From contig NZ_JUUO01000108.1 in NCBI RefSeq assembly GCF_001074975.1, positions 1 through 33,725 on the forward strand: a stretch of DNA of 33,725 nucleotides, read 5' to 3'. This document shows, one piece after another, positions 17,097-27,265 of this stretch (its first letter is position 1; each line of letters opens with the position of its first letter). This DNA comes from Streptococcus pseudopneumoniae (lineage in GTDB: Bacteria > Bacillota > Bacilli > Lactobacillales > Streptococcaceae). A model generated the notes under the pieces. It was not told the DNA's origin. It searched no databases and saw nothing but the letters and a program-made list of their open reading frames with translations. Position numbers and translations under genes: made by a program.

Positions 17097-18117
17097 ATGG
17101 CCCTTATATGTCATTGCGGCCTTGATTGTGACTTTCTTGGCCTTTGTAGTGCCTTTGCCTTATTATATAGAGGTTCCAGGTGGTTCGGAAGATATTCGCC
17201 AAGTCCTTAAAGTAAATGACACAGAAGATAAGGAAGCTGGTGCCTATCAATTCGTTACGGTTGGTGTCCAGCACGCTACTTTAGCCCATATGATTTATGC
17301 TTGGTTGACGCCTTTTACAGATATTCGGAGTGCTCAGGAGACTACAGGTGGTTCTTCCGATGTTGAATTTATGCGGATCAATCAATTCTACATGCAAACA
17401 TCGCAAAATATGGCCAAATATCAAGGGCTAAAAACAGCTGGTAAAGATATTGAACTCAAATACCTTGGGGTTTATGTTTTGACTGTGACGGATAATTCGA
17501 CCTTTAAAGGGATTCTCAACATCTCTGATACGGTCACAGCAGTCAATGATCAGACCTTTGACAGTTCCAAAGACTTGATTGATTACGTCAATTCTCAAAA
17601 ACTAGGGGACTCTGTCAAAGTCACCTATGAAGAGGATGGGCAAACCAAGTCTGCAGAAGGAAAAATCATTACTCTAGAAAATGGCAAAAATGGAATTGGA
17701 ATCGGCTTGATTGACCGTACAGAAGTGACCAGTGATGTCCCAATTCGCTTTTCAACAGCTGGTATCGGCGGTCCGAGTGCAGGTCTCATGTTTAGTCTGG
17801 CCATCTATACCCAAATAGCTGACCCTGGCCTTCGAAATGGCCGTATCGTTGCCGGTACAGGAACCATTGACCGCGATGGGAATGTGGGGGACATTGGAGG
17901 TATTGATAAGAAAGTTGTTGCTTCGGCTAGAGAAGGTGCCGCGATTTTCTTTGTCCCGGATAACCCTGTTAGCGAAGAAGAACAAACAGCACATCCTGAT
18001 GCTAAAAACAACTACCAAACAGCTCTGGAAGCAGCTAAAACAATCAAGACAGATATGAAAATCGTGCCAGTTAAAACCCTACAAGATGCAATTGATTACT
18101 TGAAAAACAATCCCTAG
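17080..18117 (+). CDS. sepM: SepM-type membrane-anchored PDZ/S16 (Lon-like) protease
   Basis: 345 residues. One membrane segment (~7-27) anchors an extracellular part with a PDZ domain (~110-200, [15 protein letters not shown]) and an S16 peptidase domain. The catalytic dyad is visible: S233 in GGPSAGLMF and K278 in GGIDKKV, 45 residues apart as in Lon. In S. mutans SepM trims the competence-stimulating peptide to its active form; the substrate in Mitis-group species is less certain. GGAGG lies inside coaD before the ATG. Confidence 0.92.
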   Translation: MKKKIRWPLYVIAALIVTFLAFVVPLPYYIEVPGGSEDIRQVLKVNDTEDKEAGAYQFVTVGVQHATLAHMIYAWLTPFTDIRSAQETTGGSSDVEFMRINQFYMQTSQNMAKYQGLKTAGKDIELKYLGVYVLTVTDNSTFKGILNISDTVTAVNDQTFDSSKDLIDYVNSQKLGDSVKVTYEEDGQTKSAEGKIITLENGKNGIGIGLIDRTEVTSDVPIRFSTAGIGGPSAGLMFSLAIYTQIADPGLRNGRIVAGTGTIDRDGNVGDIGGIDKKVVASAREGAAIFFVPDNPVSEEEQTAHPDAKNNYQTALEAAKTIKTDMKIVPVKTLQDAIDYLKNNP

Positions 18118-18159
18118 TTTTTGAGTGAAGTTTCCAAACTAGCGCACAAACAGAGAAGA

Positions 18160-18168
18160 TGGTATAAT
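18160..18168 (+). promoter_or_regulatory. Extended -10 promoter of DUF1146 gene (leaderless)
   Basis: TGG-TATAAT ends 6 nt before the ATG at 18175; no SD in between. Confidence 0.75.
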
Positions 18169-18174
18169 AGTCAA

Positions 18175-18405
18175 ATGGTTCAATTATTATTCACTCTAAG
18201 CAGTCATATGCTCTTTATTTATGTGAGTTTTTACCTTTTAAAGAATCTTTTTAGATGGGAAAAGGTTTTAAAAGTGACAGCTGAGAATACAGGAAAAGTT
18301 CGTTTACTAGTAGCCTTTTTCAGCATTGTAATGGGCTATATCATGAGTTCTTTCTTTATCAGCCTATATCAGTTGTGGCAAGAAGCGCTTAGAGGATTAT
18401 TATAA
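18175..18405 (+). CDS. DUF1146 (YwzB-like) small membrane protein
   Basis: 76 residues. Two hydrophobic segments (~4-22 and ~43-63) flank a short basic/amphipathic loop with the RWEKVLK motif typical of DUF1146. Function unknown. The frame is open back to a TTG at 18121 right after sepM, but the family length and the promoter placement favour 18175. It sits 23 bp before murA with no terminator between, so it is co-transcribed with murA, as YwzB is linked to murA in Bacillus. Confidence 0.85.
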   Translation: MVQLLFTLSSHMLFIYVSFYLLKNLFRWEKVLKVTAENTGKVRLLVAFFSIVMGYIMSSFFISLYQLWQEALRGLL

Positions 18406-18428
18406 AATCAAATGTAAAGGAAATCAGT

Positions 18429-19698
18429 ATGGAAAAAATTGTGGTTCAAGGTGGCGATAATCGTCTGGTAGGAAGTGTTACGATCGAAGGAGCAAAGAAT
18501 GCAGTCTTGCCCTTGTTGGCAGCAACTATTCTAGCAAGTGAAGGAAAGACCGTCTTGCAGAATGTTCCGATTTTGTCAGATGTTTTCACTATGAATCAGG
18601 TGGTTCGTGGTTTGAATGCCAAGGTGGATTTTGATGAGGAGGCTCACCTTGTAGAGGTGGACGCGACTGGCGATATCACTGAGGAAGCTCCTTACAAGTA
18701 TGTCAGCAAGATGCGTGCATCTATCGTTGTCTTGGGACCAATTCTTGCCCGTGTAGGTCATGCCAAGGTATCCATGCCAGGTGGTTGTACGATTGGTAGC
18801 CGCCCTATTGATCTTCATTTAAAAGGTCTGGAAGCTATGGGGGCTAAGATTAGTCAAACAGCTGGTTACATCGAAGCCAAGGCTGATCGCTTACATGGAG
18901 CTCATATCTATATGGATTTCCCAAGTGTTGGTGCTACTCAGAACTTGATGATGGCAGCGACGCTGGCTGATGGGGTCACAGTGATTGAAAATGCTGCGCG
19001 TGAGCCTGAGATTGTGGACTTAGCTATTCTCCTCAATGAAATGGGAGCCAAGGTCAAAGGTGCTGGTACAGAGACCATTACCATTACCGGTGTTGAGAAA
19101 CTTCACGGTACGACTCACAATGTAGTCCAAGATCGTATCGAAGCAGGAACCTTTATGGTAGCTGCTGCCATGACTGGTGGTGATGTCTTGATTAAAGACG
19201 CTGTCTGGGAGCATAACCGTCCCTTGATTGCCAAATTGCTTGAAATGGGAGTGGAAGTGACAGAGGAGACTGAAGGAATTCGCGTTCGCTCTCAACTAGA
19301 AAATCTAAAAGCTGTCCATGTGAAAACCTTGCCACACCCAGGTTTTCCAACGGATATGCAGGCCCAATTTACAGCCTTGATGACTGTCGCAAAAGGGGAA
19401 TCAACTATGGTGGAGACAGTTTTCGAAAATCGTTTCCAACACTTAGAAGAAATGCGCCGCATGGGCTTGCATTCTGAGATTATCCGTGATACAGCTCGTA
19501 TTGTTGGTGGGCAGGCTTTGCAGGGAGCGGAAGTTCTTTCAACTGACCTTCGTGCCAGCGCAGCCTTGATTTTGACAGGTTTGGTAGCACAAGGAGAAAC
19601 TGTAGTTGGTAAATTGGTTCACTTGGATAGAGGTTACTACCGTTTCCATGAGAAGTTGGCGCAGCTGGGCGCTAAGATTCAGCGGATTGAGGCAAGTG

Positions 19699-19712
<14 letters not shown>
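18429..19712 (+). CDS. murA: UDP-N-acetylglucosamine 1-carboxyvinyltransferase
   Basis: 427 residues. It catalyses the first committed step of peptidoglycan synthesis and is the target of fosfomycin. Two-domain EPSP-synthase fold; K23 in EGAKNAVLP, and the loop cysteine C120 in [14 protein letters not shown] is present, so it should be fosfomycin-sensitive in principle. Mitis-group streptococci carry two MurA paralogues. The epuA-endA neighbourhood identifies this as the one called MurA1 or MurZ in pneumococcus. SD AAAGGAAA precedes the ATG. Confidence 0.96.
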
Positions 19713-20756
<1,044 letters not shown>

Positions 20757-20767
20757 AAGATAAGATA

Positions 20768-20804
20768 AACTCCTATGTCACTTGTGGATATAGGAGTTCT
20801 TTCT
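20768..20804 (+). terminator. Terminator after endA
   Basis: AACTCCTAT (20768-20776) and ATAGGAGTT (20790-20798) form a perfect 9-bp stem, followed by CTTTCTT. Closes the murA-epuA-endA unit. Confidence 0.88.
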
Positions 20805-20838
20805 TACTAGTCTAAGCAGGTCTACAATAGACACTGTT

Positions 20839-20949
20839 ACTCAATGAAAATCAAAGTGCAAACTAGGAAGCTAGCCGCAGGTTGCTCAAAGCACAGCTTT
20901 GAGGTTGCAGATAAAGCTGACGTGGTTTGAAGAGATCTTCGAAGAGTAT
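20839..20949 (-). repeat. BOX element with one boxB-like unit
   Basis: Reverse orientation: boxC end ACTCAATGAAAATCAAAG at the left, GGAAGCTAGCCGCAGG, a boxB-type hairpin (GCTCAAAGCACAGCTTTGAG), and boxA end GAAGAGTAT at the right. boxA lacks its inner half and joins boxB directly. It sits between the endA terminator and the promoter of the CBS-domain gene. Confidence 0.9.
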
Positions 20950-20982
20950 GAGAAAAAATAATATGTACTGGAATATATTTTG

Positions 20983-20991
20983 TGATATAAT
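20983..20991 (+). promoter_or_regulatory. Extended -10 promoter of CNNM/CBS gene
   Basis: TGA-TATAAT, 32 nt before the ATG, and just downstream of the BOX element. Confidence 0.7.
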
Positions 20992-21023
20992 AAAGGGTAA
21001 GATACTATTTTAGGAGAAGAACT

Positions 21024-22355
21024 ATGGAAGACCCAAGTAGTCAGAATTTGTTGCTACAATTTGTTTTGTTGTTTATCTTGACGGTGTTAAATGCCTTTTT
21101 CTCAGCCACAGAAATGGCCATGGTTTCACTTAACCGTGCGCGGGTTGAACAAAAGGCAGAAGAAGGAGATAGACGCTATATCCGTCTGCTGAAGGTACTA
21201 GAAAATCCTAACCACTTTTTATCAACCATTCAAGTAGGGATTACCCTGATTACAATCTTATCAGGGGCGAGCTTGGCAGACACTCTGGGACGAGAAATTG
21301 CCTCTTGGCTTGGAAATGGTGAAACATCTTATGCCGTTGCAAGTTTTCTATCTTTAGCATTTTTGACTTATATTTCCATCGTTTTTGGGGAATTGTATCC
21401 TAAGAGAATCGCTCTTAATCTAAAGGATGCCTTGGCGATTCGTACAGCGCCAGTTATTATTGGGCTTGGGAAACTAGTTAGTCCCTTTGTTTGGCTCTTG
21501 TCTGCATCTACCAATCTCTTGAGTCGCTTGACTCCTATGACTTTTGACGATGCTGATGAAAAAATGACCCGTGATGAAATTGAGTACATGTTGACCAATA
21601 GTGAAGAAACACTAGATGCTGATGAAATTGAAATGTTACAAGGAATCTTTTCACTGGACGAATTAATGGCCAGAGAAGTCATGGTTCCTCGGACGGATGC
21701 CTTTATGGTGGATATTCAGGATGATAGTCAAGCCATTATCCAAAGTATTTTAAAACAAAACTTTTCCCGTATACCAGTTTACGATGGGGATAAGGACAAC
21801 GTGATTGGGATCATTCACACCAAGAGTCTCCTTAAGGCGGGCTTTGTGGACGGTTTTGACAATATTGTTTGGAAGAGAATTTTACAAGATCCGCTCTTTG
21901 TCCCTGAAACTATTTTTGTGGATGACTTGTTAAAAGAATTGCGAAATACCCAAAGACAAATGGCAATCTTGCTGGATGAATATGGTGGGATGGCTGGTTT
22001 GGTGACACTTGAAGACCTCCTAGAGGAAATCGTTGGGGAAATCGATGACGAAACAGATAAGGCTGAAATCGAAGTTCATCAAATCGGAGAAGATACTTAT
22101 ATTGTTCAAGGTACCATGAATCTCAATGATTTTAATGACTACTTTGATGTCGAACTGGCAAGTGATGACGTTGATACCATTGCTGGTTATTATTTGACAG
22201 GAGTTGGGACCATTCCAACGACTGAGAAACTCAGCTATGAATTAGTCAGCCAAAACAAACAGCTTATCCTAACCAATGATAAAGTGAAAAATGGACGTGT
22301 TACCAAGGTAAAAGTCCAAATTACCGAAGTTGAAATAGAAGAAGAAACAGAGTAA
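21024..22355 (+). CDS. CNNM/CorC-type membrane protein with CBS pair (hemolysin family)
   Basis: 443 residues. The N-terminal DUF21/CNNM domain (~10-190) has four hydrophobic segments, starting with LNAFFSATEMAMVSLNR. A linker MTRDEIEYML leads to two CBS domains (~205-330: MVPRTDAFMVD, RIPVYDGDKDNVIGIIHTK, LDEYGGMAGLVTLEDLLEEIVGEI), then a CorC_HlyC FAD-fold-like domain to the end. Members export Mg2+ or polyamines or influence cation balance; the old label hemolysin has little support. Monocistronic, with terminators downstream. Confidence 0.93.
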   Translation: MEDPSSQNLLLQFVLLFILTVLNAFFSATEMAMVSLNRARVEQKAEEGDRRYIRLLKVLENPNHFLSTIQVGITLITILSGASLADTLGREIASWLGNGETSYAVASFLSLAFLTYISIVFGELYPKRIALNLKDALAIRTAPVIIGLGKLVSPFVWLLSASTNLLSRLTPMTFDDADEKMTRDEIEYMLTNSEETLDADEIEMLQGIFSLDELMAREVMVPRTDAFMVDIQDDSQAIIQSILKQNFSRIPVYDGDKDNVIGIIHTKSLLKAGFVDGFDNIVWKRILQDPLFVPETIFVDDLLKELRNTQRQMAILLDEYGGMAGLVTLEDLLEEIVGEIDDETDKAEIEVHQIGEDTYIVQGTMNLNDFNDYFDVELASDDVDTIAGYYLTGVGTIPTTEKLSYELVSQNKQLILTNDKVKNGRVTKVKVQITEVEIEEETE

Positions 22356-22360
22356 ACTAG

Positions 22361-22395
22361 AGGCTTTTGTCACCAGGCGTGACGAAGCTTTTTTC
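22361..22395 (+). terminator. Terminator after CNNM/CBS gene
   Basis: AGGCTTTTGTCAC pairs with GTGACGAAGCTTTTTT across a 5-nt loop; T6 tail. Confidence 0.85.
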
Positions 22396-22439
22396 AGTTG
22401 ATTTCAAGAGGGAATTGTGTCCTCGAAAAACTCAGCCTC

Positions 22440-22460
22440 AAACTTGCCCCAAAAGTTTTT
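22440..22460 (+). terminator. Possible second terminator
   Basis: AAACTT / AAGTTT with a T-run, in the otherwise empty stretch between the CBS gene and tRNA-Cys. Back-up terminator at best. Confidence 0.35.
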
Positions 22461-22491
22461 TAAAGTTATACGTATTTATTCGAGGAAAAAG

Positions 22492-22520
22492 AAAAAAGCC
22501 CTTTAAATTGGGCTTTCTGT
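22492..22520 (-). terminator. Terminator of tRNA-Cys
   Basis: AAAGCCC / GGGCTTT around an 8-nt A/T loop. Read on the minus strand it ends in six T, about 30 nt after the tRNA. Confidence 0.8.
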
Positions 22521-22551
22521 TTAAATGAAACCTGATAAATCAAGTTATAGA

Positions 22552-22622
22552 AGGCGGTAGACGGATTTGAACCGACGATCAAGCTTTTGCAGAGCCGTGC
22601 CTTACCACTTGGCTATACCGCC
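22552..22622 (-). tRNA. tRNA-Cys (GCA anticodon)
   Basis: 71-nt cloverleaf on the minus strand. Acceptor GGCGGTA pairs with TACCGCC; D-loop AAGTGGTAAGGC; anticodon loop CTGCAAA with GCA; T-arm GTCGG-TTCGAAT-CCGTC; discriminator base U73, as required for cysteinyl-tRNA. CCA is not encoded, so it must be added after transcription. It stands alone with its own promoter and terminator. Confidence 0.96.
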
Positions 22623-22634
22623 TTAACGTTTATT

Positions 22635-22663
22635 ATTATACCTTGAAAATCATTCTCAGTCAA
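22635..22663 (-). promoter_or_regulatory. Promoter of tRNA-Cys
   Basis: Minus strand TTGACT and TATAAT with a 17-bp spacer: a full sigma-A promoter, as expected for a stable RNA gene. Confidence 0.88.
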
Positions 22664-22714
22664 TAGTTTTTTCAGATTTTTTGTATCAACAAGCCTAAAT
22701 ATTCTGAAAATTCG

Positions 22715-22743
22715 TTTACTTTTCTTGAAATATATGATATAAT
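22715..22743 (+). promoter_or_regulatory. Promoter of the ami operon
   Basis: TTTACT (22715-22720), 17-bp spacer ending in TGA, TATAAT (22738-22743). Confidence 0.75.
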
Positions 22744-22779
22744 TGACGATAACCTATACTTTATAAGAGGAGTAAATAA

Positions 22780-24768
22780 ATGAAAAAAAGTCAAGTGCTT
22801 GCTGTAGCGGGAGCTTCCTTATTAGCGTCAGGAGTTCTAGCTGCGTGTTCAAACACTAGTTCAAATAATGCTAAACTGGCAAAAGATTACCAATATGTTT
22901 ATCAAACAGATCCAGAAACCTTGGATTATATCGTTAGCAATATCGATTCAACATCATTCATCACAACAAATGCTGTAGATGGTTTGTTGGCTAATGATAA
23001 ATATGGTAACCTGGTTCCTTCTATTGCTGAATCATGGACAGTTTCAAAAGATGGTTTGACTTATACCTATAAAATCCGTAAGGATGCTAAATGGGTAACC
23101 GCAGAGGGAGAAGAGTACGCTCCTGTAACTGCTAAAGACTTCGTTACTGGTTTGAAACATGCTGTAGATGGAAAATCAAAAGGACTTTCAATCGTTAGCT
23201 CTTCTATTAAAGGATTAGAAGCCTATATCAAGGGTGAAACAAGCGACTTTTCAACCGTTGGAGTAAAAGCGCTTGATGACCAAACACTAGAATATACCTT
23301 GAACCAGCCAGAAACTTTCTGGAATGACAAGACCACTAGTGGTGTTTTGATGCCAGTTAATGAAGAATTCTTAACTTCAAAAGGGGAAGGTTTTGGTGCC
23401 CCAACAGATGCCAACTCTATTCTTTATAACGGTCCATTTGTCTTGAAGGCTGTAACTCCTAAATCATCTATTGAGATGGCTAAAAATGACGCTTACTGGG
23501 ATAAAGAAAATGTAAAAATTGAGAACGTTAAGTTCACTTTCTGGGATGGTAAGGATCAAGATGTAATTGCCAAAGGTTTTTCTGATGGTCAATATAGCAA
23601 AGCTCGTATCTTCCCTACAAGTTCTACATATGAAAAATATGCAGCTGACTTCAAAGATAACATTTACTTTAACGAACCAGGTGCTGGTGTTGCAACTGTC
23701 AGCTTGAACTATGGCCGTACAACCTATAACCACACTGCCAAAACAAGTGATGCCCAAAAGACATCTACTCAGAAAGCATTGCTAAACAAGGAATTCCGTC
23801 AAGCCTTGAACTTTGCTGTCGATCGCAATTCTTATTCAGCTCAAACAAATGGTACTGATGGAGCTGCAGTAGCCATCCGTAATACGTTTGCACCTTATAA
23901 TCTTCAAGTTGGTAAGAAAACATTTGGTGAATTGGTACAAGATAGCTTGGCTAAGACAAATTCTTCTACTTGGTCAAACGTGTCTCTAGCAGATTCTCAA
24001 AATGGACTTTACAATGAAGAAAAAGCTAAAGAAGTCTTTGCTAAAGCAAAATCAAGCCTACAAGCTGAAGGTGTTGAATTCCCAATCCACTTGGATGCCT
24101 TGGTTATCCAAGAATCAACAGCGGTTGTAAACCGTGTTCAATCATTGAAGCAATCAATTGAAAAAGTATTGGGTTCAGATAATGTTGTTGTAGACTTACA
24201 ACAAATGACTCAAGCAGAAGCTTTACCAATTTCATTTAGCGCTCCAACAGCTAAAGAGCAAGACTGGGATATCCATACCTTGCTAGGATGGAACCCTGAC
24301 TATCAAGATCCTTCTACTTTCTTGGATCAATTCGTCATTAAGGGAGGAAGCACTCGCCTTTACCTTGGTATTGACCAAAACACAGATGCATCAGTAGTAA
24401 GCAAACTTGGTTTAGCTGACTATGGAAAATTACTTGATGACGCAAACAGCGAGAACCAAGATGTTCAAAAACGTTATGAAAAATACGCGGTAGCACAAGC
24501 TTGGTTAACTGACAATGCTTTGACAATTCCAGTAATGGCTTCTCCTAAAGAAACAGCCGTTTCATATGTTTCAAAAGTTCTACCATTTAGCTCTTCATAT
24601 TCTGTAGCCGGCCTTAAAGGTGAAAATGCAGGATACTTGAAGTACACTGAAGTTGGTGAAAAAGCAATCACCAAAGAAGAGTATGAAAAAGCTCGTGAAA
24701 AATGGTTGAAAGAAAAGACTGAGTCAAACGAGAAAGCTCAAAAAGAATTGGCAAGTCATGTGAAGTAA
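22780..24768 (+). CDS. amiA: Oligopeptide-binding lipoprotein AmiA
   Basis: 662 residues. The lipoprotein signal has its lipid-linked cysteine at C23 (VLAAC). The SBP_bac_5 domain begins with YVYQTDPETLDYIVSN and runs to about 600. It captures peptides outside the cell and hands them to AmiCD. In pneumococcus it works beside the orphan binding proteins AliA and AliB and influences competence through peptide sensing. The C-terminus is a charged helix (KEEYEKAREKWLKEK). First gene of the operon; a terminator-like hairpin separates it from amiC. Confidence 0.95.
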   Translation: MKKSQVLAVAGASLLASGVLAACSNTSSNNAKLAKDYQYVYQTDPETLDYIVSNIDSTSFITTNAVDGLLANDKYGNLVPSIAESWTVSKDGLTYTYKIRKDAKWVTAEGEEYAPVTAKDFVTGLKHAVDGKSKGLSIVSSSIKGLEAYIKGETSDFSTVGVKALDDQTLEYTLNQPETFWNDKTTSGVLMPVNEEFLTSKGEGFGAPTDANSILYNGPFVLKAVTPKSSIEMAKNDAYWDKENVKIENVKFTFWDGKDQDVIAKGFSDGQYSKARIFPTSSTYEKYAADFKDNIYFNEPGAGVATVSLNYGRTTYNHTAKTSDAQKTSTQKALLNKEFRQALNFAVDRNSYSAQTNGTDGAAVAIRNTFAPYNLQVGKKTFGELVQDSLAKTNSSTWSNVSLADSQNGLYNEEKAKEVFAKAKSSLQAEGVEFPIHLDALVIQESTAVVNRVQSLKQSIEKVLGSDNVVVDLQQMTQAEALPISFSAPTAKEQDWDIHTLLGWNPDYQDPSTFLDQFVIKGGSTRLYLGIDQNTDASVVSKLGLADYGKLLDDANSENQDVQKRYEKYAVAQAWLTDNALTIPVMASPKETAVSYVSKVLPFSSSYSVAGLKGENAGYLKYTEVGEKAITKEEYEKAREKWLKEKTESNEKAQKELASHVK

Positions 24769-24780
24769 ATAATTTTCAAT

Positions 24781-24815
24781 AGAACTTTCTCTCCATGAGG
24801 AGAAGGTTCTTTTGG
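24781..24815 (+). terminator. Attenuator-type hairpin between amiA and amiC
   Basis: AGAACTT-TC-TCTCC / GGAGA-AGGTTCT with an ATGA loop, then TTTT. It has terminator form inside an operon, so partial termination would give more AmiA than permease. Confidence 0.7.
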
Positions 24816-24834
24816 GATTTTTAAAGGAAATGAT

Positions 24835-26331
24835 ATGAAAAAATATATTTTTATGCGTGTTTTGCGGTCATTGGTTTCTATCTTCTTAGTAACAACCTTG
24901 ACTTACACGATTATCTATACAATGGTTCCTCGAAAATTGATTTTCAAACAGGATACCAACTATAACAAGATTGCGACAACTGCTGATAAACGTGATAACT
25001 ATGAAAATACTGTTTATGAGCGTATGGGCTATATCGAGTACTACGATACCAAAGAGTTGCAAGAAAAAGCTAGCCAGATGGATGCTTCTGTAACCGTTGA
25101 AGCTAATGACACCAACAAGGCTATCTATGAAAAATACATCAAACAAATCGGTCATGGTTGGACCTTGGGAGAATTTACTGAAAGTGGCCAATTCTACGCT
25201 ACTCGTGAAATCCCGATTTTTGAACGTGTTTTTCACTTCTATGCTAACTTGATTGACATTGACCATACTAATAAAATCCAAGACCCTGAAAATCCAGACT
25301 TGAAACGTTACCTTCGTTTTGAAAATGATCCAGCTATCGGATGGTCCTTGGTCGGTTCAGGTACCAAACACAAATATCTCTTGTACTTCAACAGTCAGTT
25401 CCCATTTGTTCATCAAAACTTTGTGAACATTAATTTAGGTGACTCTTATCCAACCTATGCTAATAGCCCTGTTTTACAGGTTATTACTCAAGGACAAGGG
25501 CAAACAAAAACATCTCAAGTTCAATTCCCAACAGGTAAGAAAACTTCTTCTGTAAATATTTACTCAAGAACCTACAAATCACCTAGTCAGGCTGACTCTC
25601 GTGAAGTAGCTAACTACGGAAAAGATGATCCGTATACGGCTACTGAAAGTAACTACCAATATCCTTCAATGATTGCCAGCTCTGCTGTTGTTGGATTGAT
25701 AGGTTTGGTGATTTCTTATGCGATTGCCGTGCCACTTGGTTCAGCTATGGCTCGCTTCAAGAACACTTGGATTGATAGTTTCTCAACAGGGGCTTTGACC
25801 TTCTTGATGGCTCTTCCAACAATTGCCTTGGTTTATATTGTCCGTTTGGCTGGTTCTTCAATCGGCTTGCCAGATTCATTCCCTATCTTGGGTGCTGGAG
25901 ATTGGCGTTCGTATGTTTTACCAGCAGTTATCCTTGGTTTGTTGGGTGCTCCTGGTACAGCTATTTGGATTCGTCGTTACATGATTGACTTGCAGTCACA
26001 GGACTTTGTTCGTTTTGCTCGTGCAAAAGGTTTGTCTGAAAAAGAAATTTCAAACAAACACATCTTTAAAAATGCCATGGTTCCACTGGTTTCAGGAATT
26101 CCTGGTGCTGTTATCGGGGTTATCGGTGGTGCAACCCTTACTGAAACAGTCTTCGCCTTCCCAGGTATGGGTAAAATGTTGATTGACTCTGTAAAAGCAT
26201 CTAATAACTCTATGGTCGTTGGTCTTGTCTTCATCTTTACATGTATTTCTATCTTCTCACTTCTTTTGGGAGATATTTGGATGACGATTATTGACCCACG
26301 TATTAAATTGACTGAGAAAGGAGGCAAATAA
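24835..26331 (+). CDS. amiC: Oligopeptide ABC transporter permease AmiC
   Basis: 498 residues. The first membrane helix (~10-30) is followed by an unusually large external region (~35-280), as in other AmiC proteins, before the DppB/OppB-type permease core with five more helices. The EAA-like loop that contacts the ATPases is at [17 protein letters not shown]. It overlaps amiD by one base (TAATG), so translation is coupled. SD AAAGGAAA. Confidence 0.95.
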   Translation: MKKYIFMRVLRSLVSIFLVTTLTYTIIYTMVPRKLIFKQDTNYNKIATTADKRDNYENTVYERMGYIEYYDTKELQEKASQMDASVTVEANDTNKAIYEKYIKQIGHGWTLGEFTESGQFYATREIPIFERVFHFYANLIDIDHTNKIQDPENPDLKRYLRFENDPAIGWSLVGSGTKHKYLLYFNSQFPFVHQNFVNINLGDSYPTYANSPVLQVITQGQGQTKTSQVQFPTGKKTSSVNIYSRTYKSPSQADSREVANYGKDDPYTATESNYQYPSMIASSAVVGLIGLVISYAIAVPLGSAMARFKNTWIDSFSTGALTFLMALPTIALVYIVRLAGSSIGLPDSFPILGAGDWRSYVLPAVILGLLGAPGTAIWIRRYMIDLQSQDFVRFARAKGLSEKEISNKHIFKNAMVPLVSGIPGAVIGVIGGATLTETVFAFPGMGKMLIDSVKASNNSMVVGLVFIFTCISIFSLLLGDIWMTIIDPRIKLTEKGGK

Positions 26332-27257
26332 TGTCTACAATCGATAAAGAAAAATTTCAGTTTGTAAAACGTGACGATTTTGCCTCTGAAGCCATTGATG
26401 CGCCAGCTTATTCATACTGGGGTTCAGTGTTTAGACAATTTATGAAGAAAAAATCAACTGTAGTTATGTTGGGAATCTTGGTGGCTATCATTTTGATGAG
26501 TTTCATCTACCCAATGTTTTCTAAGTTTGATTTCAATGATGTCAGCAAGGTAAACGACTTTAGTGCTCGTTATATCAAGCCAAATGCTGAGCATTGGTTC
26601 GGTACTGACAGTAACGGTAAATCTCTCTTTGACGGTGTTTGGTTCGGAGCTCGTAACTCTATCCTCATTTCTGTGATTGCGACAGTGATTAACTTAGTTA
26701 TCGGTGTCTTTGTCGGTGGTATTTGGGGAATTTCGAAATCAGTTGACCGTGTGATGATGGAAGTTTATAACGTCATCTCAAACATCCCTTCTCTTTTGAT
26801 TGTCATTGTCTTGACTTACTCAATCGGAGCCGGATTCTGGAATCTGATTTTTGCCATGAGTGTAACAACATGGATTGGGATTGCCTTCATGATCCGTGTG
26901 CAAATCTTGCGTTATCGTGACTTGGAATACAACTTGGCGTCACGTACTTTAGGAACACCGACCTTGAAGATTGTTGCCAAAAATATCATGCCTCAATTGG
27001 TATCTGTTATTGTGACAACGATGACTCAAATGCTTCCAAGCTTTATCTCATACGAAGCCTTCTTGTCTTTCTTCGGTCTTGGATTACCGATTACAGTTCC
27101 AAGTTTGGGTCGTTTGATTTCAGATTATTCACAAAATGTTACAACTAACGCTTACTTGTTCTGGATTCCATTGACAACTCTTGTCTTGGTATCCTTGTCC
27201 CTTTTCGTAGTTGGTCAAAACTTAGCGGATGCTAGTGATCCACGTACACATAGATAG
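26331..27257 (+). CDS. amiD: Oligopeptide ABC transporter permease AmiD
   Basis: 308 residues, OppC-type. A cytosolic N-terminus of about 40 residues leads to six membrane helices. Between the first and second helix is [21 protein letters not shown], typical of DppC/OppC. The EAA loop is [19 protein letters not shown]. It pairs with AmiC to form the channel; amiE follows after 8 bp with TAGGAG as SD. Confidence 0.96.
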   Translation: MSTIDKEKFQFVKRDDFASEAIDAPAYSYWGSVFRQFMKKKSTVVMLGILVAIILMSFIYPMFSKFDFNDVSKVNDFSARYIKPNAEHWFGTDSNGKSLFDGVWFGARNSILISVIATVINLVIGVFVGGIWGISKSVDRVMMEVYNVISNIPSLLIVIVLTYSIGAGFWNLIFAMSVTTWIGIAFMIRVQILRYRDLEYNLASRTLGTPTLKIVAKNIMPQLVSVIVTTMTQMLPSFISYEAFLSFFGLGLPITVPSLGRLISDYSQNVTTNAYLFWIPLTTLVLVSLSLFVVGQNLADASDPRTHR

Positions 27258-27265
27258 GAGTAGAA

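Noticed and set aside
18121-18174. TTG start giving 18 more residues to the DUF1146 protein
   Set aside because: The -10 box lies inside this stretch and the family has the shorter N-terminus.
19606-19698. Upstream extension of epuA in the same frame
   Set aside because: It overlaps murA by about 100 bp, has no SD, and family members begin near the MKMNKK start.
20839-20949. Repeats considered as a CRISPR array
   Set aside because: All five copies are dispersed, single BOX elements with internal hairpins, not regular repeat-spacer units; no cas genes in the window.
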